A stretch of DNA of 64,000 nucleotides, taken from Pegoplata infirma. Taxonomy: Eukaryota; Arthropoda; Insecta; Diptera; Anthomyiidae. This document shows, in pieces, positions 1-11,700 of the stretch (its first letter is position 1; every line of letters starts with the position of its first letter). Location: positions 153,854,162-153,918,161 of the forward strand of contig OY992539.1 in assembly GCA_963921195.1 (NCBI GenBank), written 5' to 3'. The notes under the pieces are model-generated. The model was given only the letters and a program-made list of their open reading frames with translations. It did no database searches and had not been told where the DNA came from. The position numbers and the translations under genes are program-made.

Positions 1-428
1 CTTCGGCCAAAAAGCACTATTCGGCCACTATTCGGCTTCGGCCACAATTTTGGCCGAATAGGCCGAATACCGAATAATTGTATAATATTTGTGCTCACGT
101 GTTGAAAAACATACTAAACTAACTTTGAATCACATTAGTAACCCACAAAAACATTTTAATAAGTGTTTTTGCAACTAAAAACATTTTTTACATTCAAAAA
201 AAATTTTCGATCGAAAAAAACTTACACTCTAAAATATATTTTTTTACAAAAATGTCCAAAAAATGTTTTTTGCTTAAAATAAAATCATTCTAGACAGCAT
301 TCTCATGCATTTGAGTATCCCGCCGAGTCGACTTTTATGTTTTTCTTGTTTTTACTACATAAATATATATTTTTTTTTAATATTCGGCTTCGGCTTCGGC
401 CAAAAAAGGTGTATTCGGTCGGACACTA
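1..428. mobile_element. Right part of a hAT-like element with TTCGGCC arrays
   Basis: Repeated TTCGGCC/GGCCGAA hexamers at 1-75 and 385-425 flank an AT-rich core. The right end reads TTCGGTCGGACACTA, the same as at 24955. The left end lies outside the window. Confidence 0.55.
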
Positions 429-634
429 AATGTTATTAGAACATTGGCATCGTCAGAATCGCTTACTAAATCTACTTCCTAATGAATTCTAAAAATACAC
501 TTTTTAAGTAGTGCAAAAATGCTCTTAAATAGTGATCTTAAAGATGTAATTAAACTTTACATATACCCGAGTAAAAATAAACATATATTACAATATATAA
601 CTTGATACAAACATAATAAATTATATATGATTAT

Positions 635-3600
635 TAAGGGTGGGATAGTGTTGTGTGAGATTTTAAGCAGCAATATTTGGAAGCGCTAGAACCGCTCATT
701 TTGTGAGGTTGGTAAAAAAAGTGTATGAGCCAAAAAATGGGGGAGGTCGGATAGGATCCAGGGGTCGCTCATCGGGGTCAAAGTTGGGCGTAGAGGGGAA
801 AAAATCCACAAAAAGCCCCAAAACTCCCCTGGTTTTGCTCCTAGAGGGGTCAAATGTGAGACCGGCCCCCATTATTTTTTCCCCCTGAACATTTTTGCAA
901 TACATACCTAAGCCCTATCTCCAATCCCTAAGGGGGGTCCCATACAAAGGTTCAATTTTTAAAAAATCTTGCTCCTACCGCTCTAGCTGTCCTAGAAGTC
1001 ACCCTAGAGGAATCAAATGTATGACCGACCCCCAATATTTTTTCAACCCCAACATTTTCTTAGAACATACCTACCCCCTATCTTCAATTCTTAGGGTGGT
1101 CCCCATACATTTTTTTTTATTTTTTCTTAAATTGTCATATTAAATCAGCTCCTACCGGTCCAATGGTGCCTCCTAGAGGGGTCATTATCAAGACCAACCT
1201 CCATTAATTTTTAGCCCCCAACACTTCTTCTGAACATACCAATTCCATATCTCCAATTCCTAAGGGGTCTCCCACACAAAATGACATTTTTGTAAAACTT
1301 GCTCTCACCGCTCTAACTATCGCAGGGGTGACCCTAGAGATGTTAAATGTGTGACCGACCCCCAATATTTTTTCAGCCCCAACATTTTCCCCAAACAAAC
1401 CTACCATCTATTTTTAAGCCTTAAGGGTGTCCCCACACATTTTTTTTTTTATAAAATTTGCGCCTACCGCTCCCACTGTGCCTTTTAGGGATGGGAAATG
1501 CAGACTGACCCCCATTAATTTTTGCTCCCTACATTTTTTCTGAACATACCTACGCCGTATTTCCACTTTGTAGGGGTGCTCCCCTGGGGAAAACTAAGTG
1601 TTTGAAACCAAATTCGGCAAAACGTCTGGACCAGGAGTGCTAATGTTTGCGCGTTTTAAAGAGCAATGGGAAAATATAAAAGACAAACCGTACAGTCTTG
1701 GCATATAAGATGAGGAAGTGGCAGGCAACATACCAGCTCAAGTCCAAACTGACATCAAGTTCATCATCAAAAAAGAATTAAATGCACTGATGTGACCGTT
1801 TTCATCATAACAATTTACGTAAAAGCTTGGTTTAGCGCTACCAAAGCAATAGAAGCTCCAAATAATGATTTGAATTTTTTGAAAGCGATTGCCAATTATG
1901 CTTCAATTGATAAGATTCTGTCGCAACGATTGGTCAAGAGATTCTGTGTTGTTCTTGCACTATTTGATCCGAATATCTCTTGTGAAATAAAACGAAAAAT
2001 GTCGAATGCAATTCGTATATTTGAAGAAGAGAAAGAGGAATTGGAGGAAGAGTTATCTGGCGATGAGATGGACGAATCGTCTAACGAAGACAGCGAGGAA
2101 GAAGACAATGATATCGGGGAAGAAGATGCCTCAGAGGATAGCGGCGACAGTGGCAACAAGGATTGTAATCCTCCGGTACATGTTGTTGGATTCGAAGGTG
2201 TGAAAAGAATTAACATGGCATCGAAACAAGTGAATCAAGAACTCATGAAAACTAATTTAAGCCACTACGTCACACCTGAGACTCCAAAATTTTTGCACGC
2301 TTCGGAATAACAACAAATTTCATTGCTTCTGATCCAAATACTTGGGAAAATCGTCAGGACTACCAGCGAGCGCTGCAAATATTACGTAAATTACATGTTG
2401 TCAACGACGCTGCCGAAAGAGGCGTAAAATTAATAGAAGACTATAACAACGTGTTGTGCCGTAACGAGGAGGAAAAAATAGTTTTGCTTCAGGTCGTGGC
2501 CGAAAATCGGAAACAATATCCATCACACGATAAAAATAAATTAATTTGATTTATAGTTACATATATTATTTATCATTTTTTATTATTTTCAAGTTAAAAA
2601 AAATATTTTTTTACGCTTAACAAAAGTTACTATTAAATTACAAATTAAAGACCTCGGATTTCTCGATAAAATAAATAAAAAAATTGTGGGGTAACACCTT
2701 GAAGATAGAGGGTAGGTAAATTTGAAGAAAATGTTTTGGCTAAAAAAATATATGGGCAGGTCATACATTTGACTTCTCTACATACATTACTAATTTAGTT
2801 TTCCCCAGGGGAGCACCCCTACAAAGTGGAAATACGGCGTAGGTATGTTCAGAAAAAATGAAGGGGGCAAAAATTAATGGGGGTCAGTCTGCATTTACCG
2901 TTCCTAAAAGGCAGAATGGGAGCGGTAGGCGCAGATTTTATAAAAAAAAATTAAAAAATAAAAAAAATGTATGGGGACACCCTTAAGGCTTTAAAATAGA
3001 GGGTAGGTTTGTTTGGGGAAACTGTTGGGGCTGAAAAAATATTGGGGGTCGGTCACACATTTAACATCTCTAGGGTCACCCCTGCGATAGTTAGAGCGGT
3101 GAGAGCAAGTTTTACAAAAATGTCATTTTGTGTGGGAGACCCCTTAGGAATTGGAGATATGGAATTGGTATGTTCAGAAGAAGTGTTGGGGGCTAAAAAT
3201 TAATGGGGGTTGGTCTTGATAATGACCCCTCTAGGAGGCACCATTGGACCGGTAGGAGCTGATTTAATATGACAATTTAAGAAAAAATAAAAAAAAATGT
3301 ATGGGGACCACCCTAAGGATTGAAGATAGGGGGTAGGTATGTTCTAAGAAAATGTTGGGGTTGAAAAAATATTGGGGGTCGGTCATACATTTGATTCCTC
3401 TAGGGTGACTTCTAGGACAGCTAGAGCGTTAGGAGCAAGATTTTTTAAAAATTGTACCTTTGTATGGGACCCCCCTTAGGGATTGGAGATAGGGCTTAGG
3501 TATGTTTGGCAAAAGTGTTCAAGGGGAAAAAATAATGGGGGCCGGTCTCACATTTGACCCCTCTAGGAGCAAAACCAGGGGAGTTTTGGGGATTTTTGTG

Positions 3601-3760
3601 GATTTTTTCCCCTCTACGCCCAACTTTGACCCCGATGAGCGACCCCTAGATCCTATCCGATCTGCCCCATTTTTTGGCCCATGCATTTTTTTTACGAACC
3701 TCACAAAATAAGCGGTTCTAGCGTGTCGAAATCGAAAACTCGTGCACTATCCCACCCCTA
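635..3760. mobile_element. hAT-type element, 3126 bp, long inverted arms
   Basis: Ends are TAAGGGTGGGATAGTG and its complement CACTATCCCACCCCTA. An exact 8 bp target duplication, ATGATTAT, lies at 627-634 and 3761-3768, and the uninterrupted target can be read in the related element near 16890. Inverted arms (about 640-1610 and 2790-3755) are made of some five diverged sub-repeats of roughly 180 bp each (landmarks GACCGACCCCCA, CTGAACATACCTA). The unique centre holds a broken protein gene. Superfamily is called from the target length and TA..TA ends. Confidence 0.85.
1792..2549 (+). pseudogene. Broken protein gene inside the hAT-type element
   Basis: An open frame runs to 2310 with a WFSATKAIEAPNNDLNFLK segment and then a strongly acidic Glu/Asp/Ser stretch. 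Near 2290, in a T run, the frame shifts by one base. The new frame continues to a stop at 2547 with a segment containing LHVVNDAAERGVKLIEDYN. Stops upstream of 1792 separate further likely coding remnants (for example MFARFKEQWENIKDKP at about 1645). The pattern fits a decayed transposon protein. I do not recognise a catalytic domain and cannot name the family with certainty. Confidence 0.6.
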
Positions 3761-4267
3761 ATGATTATACATCCGTGAGATATTTTCTAAATTTTTTTAA
3801 TGCAGTCATATGTAAGTAGTAATATATAATTTAATCATGATTCGGATTAAAAGGTGTACGGTTGATATAATTAAATAAAATAATATGAGGGTCAATACAA
3901 AATCTGTTTTTCTGTATAATTTAACATCAAAATATATATAGCTTATTCTGTTCCATATAAAACTTTATATGCGTACCCAAACAAAAAATTATATGTTTGG
4001 TGAATGTATCGTTGACCTGTGGTGTATCTCAACCCAAACCAAAAAACACTAGGATTTTATATGTTTTTATGAAATTAGATCTAATTAGATCCACCAATAT
4101 ATAGCAATGTCTGGTCAAAACTCGGATAAAATCAAATCATATTTTATACAAGTTGATCTTTTTTAATGCAAAAACATCCACCATTATTCGGATCGAATTG
4201 CGTATAAATTTATATTGTGTTACATATCATTATATATTGCATCATATACTTAACAATTTTTACTCGG

Positions 4268-4956
4268 CCCGAGTAAAAATAAACATATATAACAATATAT
4301 AACTTGATACAAACCTAACGAATCATATATGATCATATATCCCGTGAGCTGTTTTCTCAATTTTTTAAATGCAGTCATATGTATTTATATATAATTTAAT
4401 CATGAATCGGATTAAAAGGCGTACGGTTGATATAATTATATTTAATTATATGAGGCTCAATACAAAATTTGTTTTTCTGTATAATTTAATATAAAATTAT
4501 ATATATCCTATTCTGTTCCATATATAACATTATATGTTTCCATTTAACCAACAATTTTCTAAGTTTTTAAGGCAAAGTATAAGAAACTTTTTAAAATGTT
4601 CCTAAACATTTCCTTGTTAGGGTTATGTATATCACCTATCTGGTTCGAAGCGTACCCGAACATTTTTTTGTTTAAGAAAATTATATGTTTGGTGAATGTA
4701 TCGTTGACCTGTGGTGTATCTCAACCCAAACCAAAAAACACCAGGATTTTACATGTTTTTATGCAATTAGATCTAATTAGATCCACTAATATATGTCAAT
4801 GTCTGGTCAAAACTCGGATGAAATCAAATCATATTTTATATAAGTTGATCTTTTTTAATGCAAAAACATCCACCATTATTCGGATCAAATTGCGTATAAA
4901 TATATATTGTGTTACATATCATTATATATTGTATCATATAAAAATTTTTACTCGGG
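4268..4956. mobile_element. CCCGAG-type inverted-repeat element, copy b
   Basis: 689 bp, CCCGAGTAAAAA to TTTTTACTCGGG, abutting copy a tail to head (ACTCGG/CCCGAG) with no spacer. A 129-codon open frame inside it recurs in other copies but is interrupted or deleted in several, so I do not count it as a gene. Confidence 0.88.
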
Positions 4957-5438
4957 AATGGAAAATTTTCCAACCTTTAATTTAGCAGACTAATACAGAC
5001 TCGTCAAATATGACAGGTGTCAAAAAAGTGTCCACCACATTGGATCTGCCATTTTTAATTTCGAATCTTTAATTCCAATAAAAGTTTTTGTCTAAAACAG
5101 ACAACATAGAAAAAATTAAAATTAAATTTGTCGCCATATTTAAACCACTATTTTGAATTTTAAAAATGAACTCATATTCGTAATTACCCAAGAAGAAATT
5201 CATGACGGTTATAAAAATAAAGCGTCTTTAAAGCACTCTTAAGTAGAAATTCATGACGGTAATAAGAAAAAGCGTTTTCAAAACACCCCCAAGTATAAAT
5301 TCATGATGGTTGTAAAATAAAATCAAGACTTATCAAAAATAATTCAATTTTAAAGCATAACTTCATAACGCTTTTCGAACGATTCGTAAAAGCCCCAGCA
5401 AAAAAAGAGCTTACCATTCACTACAAAATTCACCACAA
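4957..5438. repeat. AT-rich stretch with degenerate AGAAATTCATGACGG repeats
   Basis: 4957-5180 shows nothing recognisable. From about 5186 three imperfect units of roughly 55 bp start (A)AG.AGAAATTCATGACGG and carry AAAGCG/CTTTAAAG motifs. They resemble repeated ends of the CCCAG-type element that follows. Confidence 0.6.
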
Positions 5439-6319
5439 CCCAAGCAGAAATTGACGACGGTTATAAAAAAAAGCGTTCTGAAAGCACTGTAACAAAAATA
5501 GAACGTTCTCAAAACGTTATTTTCGAACGCTTTGCGAGCGTTTTCGAAAAGCGTTCTGAAAGCACTGTAACAAAAAAAAAAGCATTCTCAAAACGCTTTA
5601 TTCGAACGCCTTGAGAGCGTTTTCAAAAAGCGTTTTGAAAGCACTTTATTAACAAAATACATGTTCGTTTCAAAATTAAATGGTTTTAAAGCAGTTTTTG
5701 CAAACGTTTTTAAATTTTTTTCGTAGTACATACAAGTATAGTATTTTTTTAGATTATACTCAATTTTAAACAAATTGTTATAAAAACATTTTGTTAAATC
5801 AAATTAAATAATTTTTCCCTACTACCACATTAGGTTGTAAGTGGCTGCTGACGTTTTACGTCAACACACGTAGACTCCCAGTCAGAAAAATACAATCGCA
5901 AAAGCGCTGTGAAAGCGTTGTAAACGGTTCTACAAGCGTTCCATTTACCATCTTAAAAGCGCTTTCAGATGATCCGAATGATAACATCGATCTACGCTAG
6001 GTTTAAAGCGTTTTAAAAGCGTTTTAAAGAAGTGCTTTCAGAACGTTTTGTTAAAAGTCATGAAAGCGCTTTAAAAACCAAAAGTAAAGCACTTATAAAG
6101 AGCTTAAATACAAAAATTAAAAATATTTTCTAGCGATTGAAATATGAAAAAACAGTACTTTAAAGGACTTCATATAAAGCAGATATTTTTTTTATTCGTT
6201 AATTGTAGATATTTTTTTTATAAAAGTATTGTAGAAAATAAAGCTCCATTGGTATATCCTCTCTTTAAAAACAAAAAGTATTCTCTTGGCAAAGTAATGG
6301 AATCCACTAAACAAAAGTT

Positions 6320-6661
6320 GTGTTTTCTTTTATTAATATTCAAGGTTTCAAAATTACTGCATCTTATCCTGATAACGCAATTCTACTTAGTAATGGAAAT
6401 ATTATGATAGTAAACCAAATTTTTAGTACAAATCGATCTAAACACACATGTGATAATATATATTTAAAAGGCAACATCTTTAATGAAATAAACGATTATT
6501 TTGTCTATCCAATTCCATCAAAAGAAATAGGACTTTATAACGTTAAAAATTTACGTGAAGATGTTATTGAAGTCAGTGTGCATATTTTAGAAGTTAATGC
6601 ATTATTTGTAAATTTAAAATTTTATAACGAAACTATTGCTATAACTCTTTTGCATAAATGA
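6320..6661 (+). pseudogene. Relic of the CCCAG-type element's protein, C-terminal part
   Basis: An open frame begins around VFSFINIQGFKI, contains SKEIGLYNVKNLRED and ends NETIAITLLHK, then stop. The same C-terminal words recur at 42285-42395 (SSKEIGLYNVKN, DETIAIALLHK, stop), and the N-terminal part recurs at 7194-7387. Repetition in separate copies suggests descent from one protein encoded by an autonomous relative. Its function is not recognised. Confidence 0.6.
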
Positions 6662-7193
6662 TAATAATAAAACTTAAAATAGATTTACAAATTAAAAAAT
6701 GTTTTATGTTTTCAAAATTTTGCGTTTTTAATGTGATAGTGGTAGTCTACGTGTGTTGACGTAAAACGTCAGCAGCCACTTACAACCTAATGTGGTAGTA
6801 GTAAAAAATTATTTAATTTGATTTAACAAAATGTTTTTATAACAATTTGTTTAAAATTGAGTATAATCTAAAAAAATACTATACTTGTATGTACTACGAA
6901 AAAAATTTAAAAACGTTTGCAAAAACTGCTTTAAAACCATTTAATTTTGAAACGAACATGTATTTTGTTAATAAAGTGCTTTCAAAACGCTTTTTGAAAA
7001 CGCTCTCAAGGCGTTCGAATAAAGCGTTTTGAGAATGCTTTTTTTTTTTGTTACAGTGCTTTCAGAACGCTTTTCGAAAACGCTCGCAAAGCGTTCGAAA
7101 ATAACGTTTTGAGAACGTTCTTTTTTTGTTACAGTGCTTTCAGAACGCTTTTTTTTTATAACCGTCGTCAATTTCTGCTTGGGTAAAAGAAAG

Positions 7194-7387
7194 TCGGAAT
7201 CAAAAGTTGTATTTTCTTTTGTAAACATTAATGGTTTTAAAATAAAACCAATTCATACAGATAACGTATGTTTACTCGACAATGAAAATGTAATTAAAGT
7301 TACTGACATTTTAAGTAGAAAGCTGTCTAAATACAAATATGATGATATTTTTTTGAAAGTCAATATTTTAATTAAATGTAGCCAATA
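7194..7387 (+). pseudogene. Second relic of the same element protein, N-terminal part
   Basis: Translates as KVVFSFVNINGFKI... with later LLDNENVIKV and DDIFLKVNIL, lining up residue by residue with the relic at 6320 (VFSFINIQGFKI, LLSNGNIMIV, DNIYLKGNIF). It breaks off after about 65 codons. Confidence 0.6.
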
Positions 7388-7689
7388 ACATTGAAAGCAG
7401 TACCCACAAGTAGAATCAAAGTGTATTCTTACTAAATTTGATAATGACACCGTCTTTAGTTTGGTAAAAATGTACTGGCAAAGTACTAAATTCGGTAAAA
7501 CCAAGTACTTTACTAAAAAGAGCTTGCTATACAAAAAATAAACTACTTTGCCAGTACTGTTTCTTTGGAACGGTTGGCAATTTCTGGCTGGGAACTTTCC
7601 TGGATCCAACTACAGGACTTTGAACTTTTTCTGACATTAAAAATGTTAAGCAAAAGCACAGAAAATCTATTAAAAATGGCGTTTTTTCA

Positions 7690-7960
7690 GAGGTTGGTTT
7701 AGTTCTTAAAGGGGGAACTTTTCCCCCCCTGGTCCGATTTTGCCCGTCTCCGAACTAAACCAGCCTATGACCGTTAGACATATTCGTGCCAAATTTCAGG
7801 AGTTCAGCTCTTTTATTTTGGACTGTATCGTGTCCTCCACAGACGGACGGGCAGACAGACAGACGGACATCGCTAGAAGGTCTTAGAATCGATCACTGAT
7901 CAATAATATATATACATTATGGAGTCCCCTTAATATAGGCTTATATTCTGAATTTCAAAA
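7690..7960. repeat. Interspersed repeat of brachyceran flies (GACGGACATCGCTAGA type)
   Basis: Contains GACGGACATCGCTAGA followed by an ATCGATCACTGATCA-like segment and TATATATACATTATGGAGTC. A related block is at 45740-45850. I recognise the pattern as common in higher fly genomes. No coding content. Confidence 0.65.
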
Positions 7961-8095
7961 AAATCGGGTAACATTTACGACCTGTAGAGACTTTTGGCCA
8001 AAAACCTACCATCTCGCCCCAGTGTGCACTGTGGGGTGGACAGAAGATCGACGTACCTTAAATTAATTAATATTAACGACAAAACCTTTTGCATA

Positions 8096-8314
8096 CAAAT
8101 ACCAAAACCGATATAAGATAAATACCAATACTTATTAAAAACCGATACCGATTCGAGGCTAAAACCAATACCAATACCCAATACCTAAATAATTCAAAAC
8201 CAATACCGAAACCTATACCAATTCAACAAAAAATGAAAACCAATACCTATACCAATACTAATATAATTTTAAAAACCAATACCAATACTTTTATCGAATT
8301 GGTACCCATCCTTG
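8096..8314. mobile_element. hAT-like end with ACCAATACC/ACCGATACC arrays
   Basis: Many degenerate copies of AATACCAATACC and AAACCGATACC lie side by side, ending GGTACCCATCCTTG at 8314. The end resembles CCAACCTTG at 48307 and 63168, which belong to elements with proven 8 bp target duplications. No left end or duplication was found. Confidence 0.5.
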
Positions 8315-8359
8315 GATTTAATCCATAGACTAAATAAAAAAAAAACACTGACATTTTTT

Positions 8360-8527
8360 GATTTCACCCATATGTAATGAGAAATTTTGACAAAGCGTAG
8401 TACATTTTTTTGTACTGTATACGTAATGAGAAATTTCGACAATATTTCTGCAAAGGGTAGTATTTTTTGTGTAGCCAATGTTCTGCCAGTACATGTTTTT
8501 TGTACCGTTGCAATTTCTGGCTGGGTA
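8360..8527. repeat. Degraded CCCAG-type end
   Basis: Ends GCAATTTCTGGCTGGG at 8525 and carries AGTACATTTTTTGTACTG and GCCAGTACATG motifs like the intact copies at 7592 and 26815. It lies about 200 bp upstream of the first E(bx) exon. Confidence 0.55.
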
Positions 8528-8720
8528 GTTACCAAACTACACCAAAAAAACAATTTGGAATAATAATATTATATTGAGACATCACTAGTTCACTTTGAAG
8601 TACTTCTAGAAATAGTTATTTTCGAATGACCCCATAAAGTTTTGCTTGGTTTTTTCTAAAAAAAATCTAAACAATAACATGTAAAAATAAAGCATTAAAC
8701 TATTTTTTTTTTCTTTATAG

Positions 8721-11700
8721 GTTATGAATCAGAATACCATTATGGTTCGGATTTTGGAGACTCATCCGATAAAAGTGATGAAGACGATATTTTAATGTCA
8801 AATTCCGAAGAAGATAGTCTTGATGGCGGAAATGACAGTGAATCGGATTTTTCGATATGTAGCTTTACTCAACCAGGTATTGGTCGGCCCCATCGGCCAC
8901 CTAGCCCAGATCCTATATGGTTACAGGACCGTGAGTTTGCCGCTTTGGAACTTCCCGAGTCATCACATGATTTGTTGATCGACAATGATCATGTGTTAAA
9001 CGCTCTTGGTGTGTACGAAGTCTTAAGAAGGTTTCGACATTTGGTGCGTTTATCACCCTTTCGTTTTGAAGATTTTTGCGCTGCATTGGTGTGTGACGAG
9101 CAAAGTGCTCTACTAACTGACGTTCATATAATGCTTCTAAAGGCTATATTACGCGAGGAGGATGTACAAGGAACGCATTTTAGTCCGCTAGATCAAAAAG
9201 ATACTGTAAACATAAGTCTATATTTAATCGATTCTATTACATGGCCGGAAGTTTTGCGAAGTTATGTTGAAAGTGATGATTTCTTTGATCGTGATGTTTA
9301 TAAAATATTATCTACTGGAGAGTATCCGTACACTGGAGTGGTGGACCGCGTTAAAGTATTGCAGTTTTTGACCGATCAGTTTCTAACAACAAATGCCATT
9401 CGTGACGTTATGCTGCAGGAGGGTCCGATTCACTACGACGACCACTGTCGTGTTTGCCATAGACTGGGTGATTTGTTGTGCTGTGAAACATGTCCAGCTG
9501 TTTATCATTTAGAGTGTGTGGAACCTCCGATGATAGATGTTCCAACGGAAGACTGGCAGTGCGGACTTTGTAAAGCTCATAAAGTAAGTGGCGTTGTAGA
9601 TTGTGTATTGGCACAAGAGAAACAAGGCGTCCTTATACGTCACGATATACTAGGCTTAGACAGACACGGTCGAAAGTTTTGGTTCATAGCCCGAAGAATA
9701 TTTGTAGAAGATCATTTTGGAGAAAATGTTTGGTATTATAGTTCAGTTTCCAAATTTGAATCCTTATTGAGTGTGCTTGATAAAGATGACTTAGAAGTTC
9801 GTCTCTACTCACAGCTGATGGAACAGAAGGACGAGATACTGCGACAGATTAAAATAACAGAAACTCTTACAAACGACCATAAGCACAATAAGAAGTCATA
9901 CATTGAAATGGAAAATGATCTCGTGGTAAAAGAAGAACGGAAAGATAATATTAGTGAAGACGGTGCAGAAGTGGGTGAAAATGACAAAGGAGGAAATGAA
10001 GTTGACAAAACAATGAACGAGGACATAGAATCAAAATTGCCGGAAACCAAGATAGTAACGCGGCAGAAATCATTACAACTGCCAAATGGTACCCAGTGCT
10101 TTAAGCTTGGCATGGAAAACACCTTTAAGGGATATGTTAATCAATACACGTCAAATACAATTGCTTTGAATAAGCCGCAGAGGAATGAAGAGAGAGATAA
10201 ACGCCGGCATTTATCGCATAAATTTTCTCTCACTACAGCATCTGAATTCAAATGGATGGGCGTTACCATGGGTACTGCAGACAACATCATAACAACTTTA
10301 CGCCAAACACTTATATCATTTGAGCAGAACATAGTGTCACCCTTTCTTAACCCAAACTGGAGTACATTAAAGAAAATTTGGACTTCGGCGGTGATGTGTA
10401 GTCGAACTCCAGCCGATTTTGCCCTTGTGTTGTTGTTGTTTCAGTCTTCCGTAAAAAATGTTGTGTTTGCAAATGTATGGCATGAGCAGCTGGGACATAC
10501 GGCATTACGTCGCATAACAGCTGCCGAACGTGAAGAACGAAAAAAAATTGAGAAGCGTGAGAAACGGGAACGTGACGATGAAGAAGAACGTAATCGATTG
10601 GCTTTTAATTACATCAAGTACACACTGGGACTAAAGCATCAAGTGTGGAAACAAAAAGGAGAAGAATATCGTGTTCATGGTCAGTGGGGATGGATGTGGC
10701 TTTCTTCTAGCCGCCGCTGTGGACGAATCCGACGTTCGGCAATTCGGGGACAAGCAATGTTGCCCTATAAAGTTAATGTTCATTATTCCAATGGCATGGA
10801 AGTAAACGAAATTGTGACCGTTGATCCTCGTACTAACAAATTTATATTGCAATGTGAAAAGGATGCTGCACAGGGTCATAACTATCGCTACTTAGAAAAC
10901 TATAAAAATATAAAAGTACATAATATCGACAGCGGAAATATAGGTATTATAGATGTTTCCAAGTCCCTGATGACTGCCGGCAGACTTATGTATCCGAAAA
11001 TTGCTAAAAAAAGCAGTTTAGATGATCTTCTATCGCGACGCATTCGTCTAAAGGAGGAAGAAGAACAAATGGTAGTTAAGAATGAAGATTTGGAATTGTC
11101 TTCGACAAAATTGTCGTCAGCAACGACGCCTGGCAGCATCGGGTGCCCATTAACACGTCAAACATTTTTGGAAAAGCGCTTGCTACGACTAGTTGAGTCT
11201 TCCAGGACTGGTGTGTCGCAACATAGCACCAACGTTAATATAGACCTTGTGAATTCGTTGGCCAAAAAAATACAAAGTGTTCGTTTGCAGTTTAGTCAAC
11301 TGAATCGGTTCGCCAAACAGTATCGTTGTTATACTAAAGAATGCAACACTAATTCCAATGCCGTATCTCAAATTACACAGAATACGTGTTACTCACCATT
11401 GTGTTTACAAAAAGCTAGAGCCAAGAAGGAGTTGTTACTTCTTCTTCGCAAAGCACATACGGCCGGCAATGGTTCTAAAGAAACCGTAGCTGCTATACTT
11501 GGAGCTGTTAAGAAGCCGTCTATATTGGAGCAAAAGTTAACCGAGGGTAAAAAGGATTGTGCGTCATCTTCAGTAGATGATGTGGACGACTACAAGTGGC
11601 TAGATGACATACCGATGGATTTGACAAGTGATTGGGAGCATGCACGAAACACAGCAATTCCATTTGATGAAAAACTGTTGCACGAATGTTTTGTATCGAA

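Larger units (their letters stand above)
566..4267. mobile_element. CCCGAG-type inverted-repeat element, copy a, split by a hAT-type element
   Basis: Begins CCCGAGTAAAAATAAACATA at 566 and ends TTTTTACTCGG at 4267. Its body matches copies at 4268, 16835, 26995 and 34804 (landmarks: GATTCGGATTAAAAGG, TGGTCAAAACTCGGAT). A 3126 bp hAT-type element sits inside it at 635. Compared with the others it lacks about 120 bp of its middle. Non-coding. Confidence 0.85.
5439..7592. mobile_element. Nest of CCCAG-type elements with inverted arms and AAAGCGCTTT arrays
   Basis: Starts CCCAAGCAGAAATTGACGAC at 5439. Inverted arms at 5439-5876 and 6744-7183 are near-identical and rich in GAAAGCGCTTT-like palindromes. 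A second type of end (CCCAGTCAGAAAAATAC) starts at 5877 and a further end, GGCAATTTCTGGCTGGG, closes at 7592. The flanks of 5439 and 7592 are both AA, compatible with a 2 bp target duplication of the outermost element. Exact nesting order is unresolved. Confidence 0.7.

Noticed and set aside
1896..2216. Serine-rich minus-strand frame
   Set aside because: Shadow of the acidic Glu/Asp/Ser region of the plus-strand relic.
4596..4985. Open frame of about 130 codons, with relatives at 17162-17554, 28303-28602 and 35160-35615
   Set aside because: All lie in copies of one CCCGAG-type element. Copy a has lost the region and copy d is interrupted, and the composition is that of AT-rich repeat, so conservation reflects copying, not coding.
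5588..5773. Minus-strand frame identical to a plus-strand frame at 6847-7032
   Set aside because: Simply the two inverted arms of one element read outward; no protein-like features.
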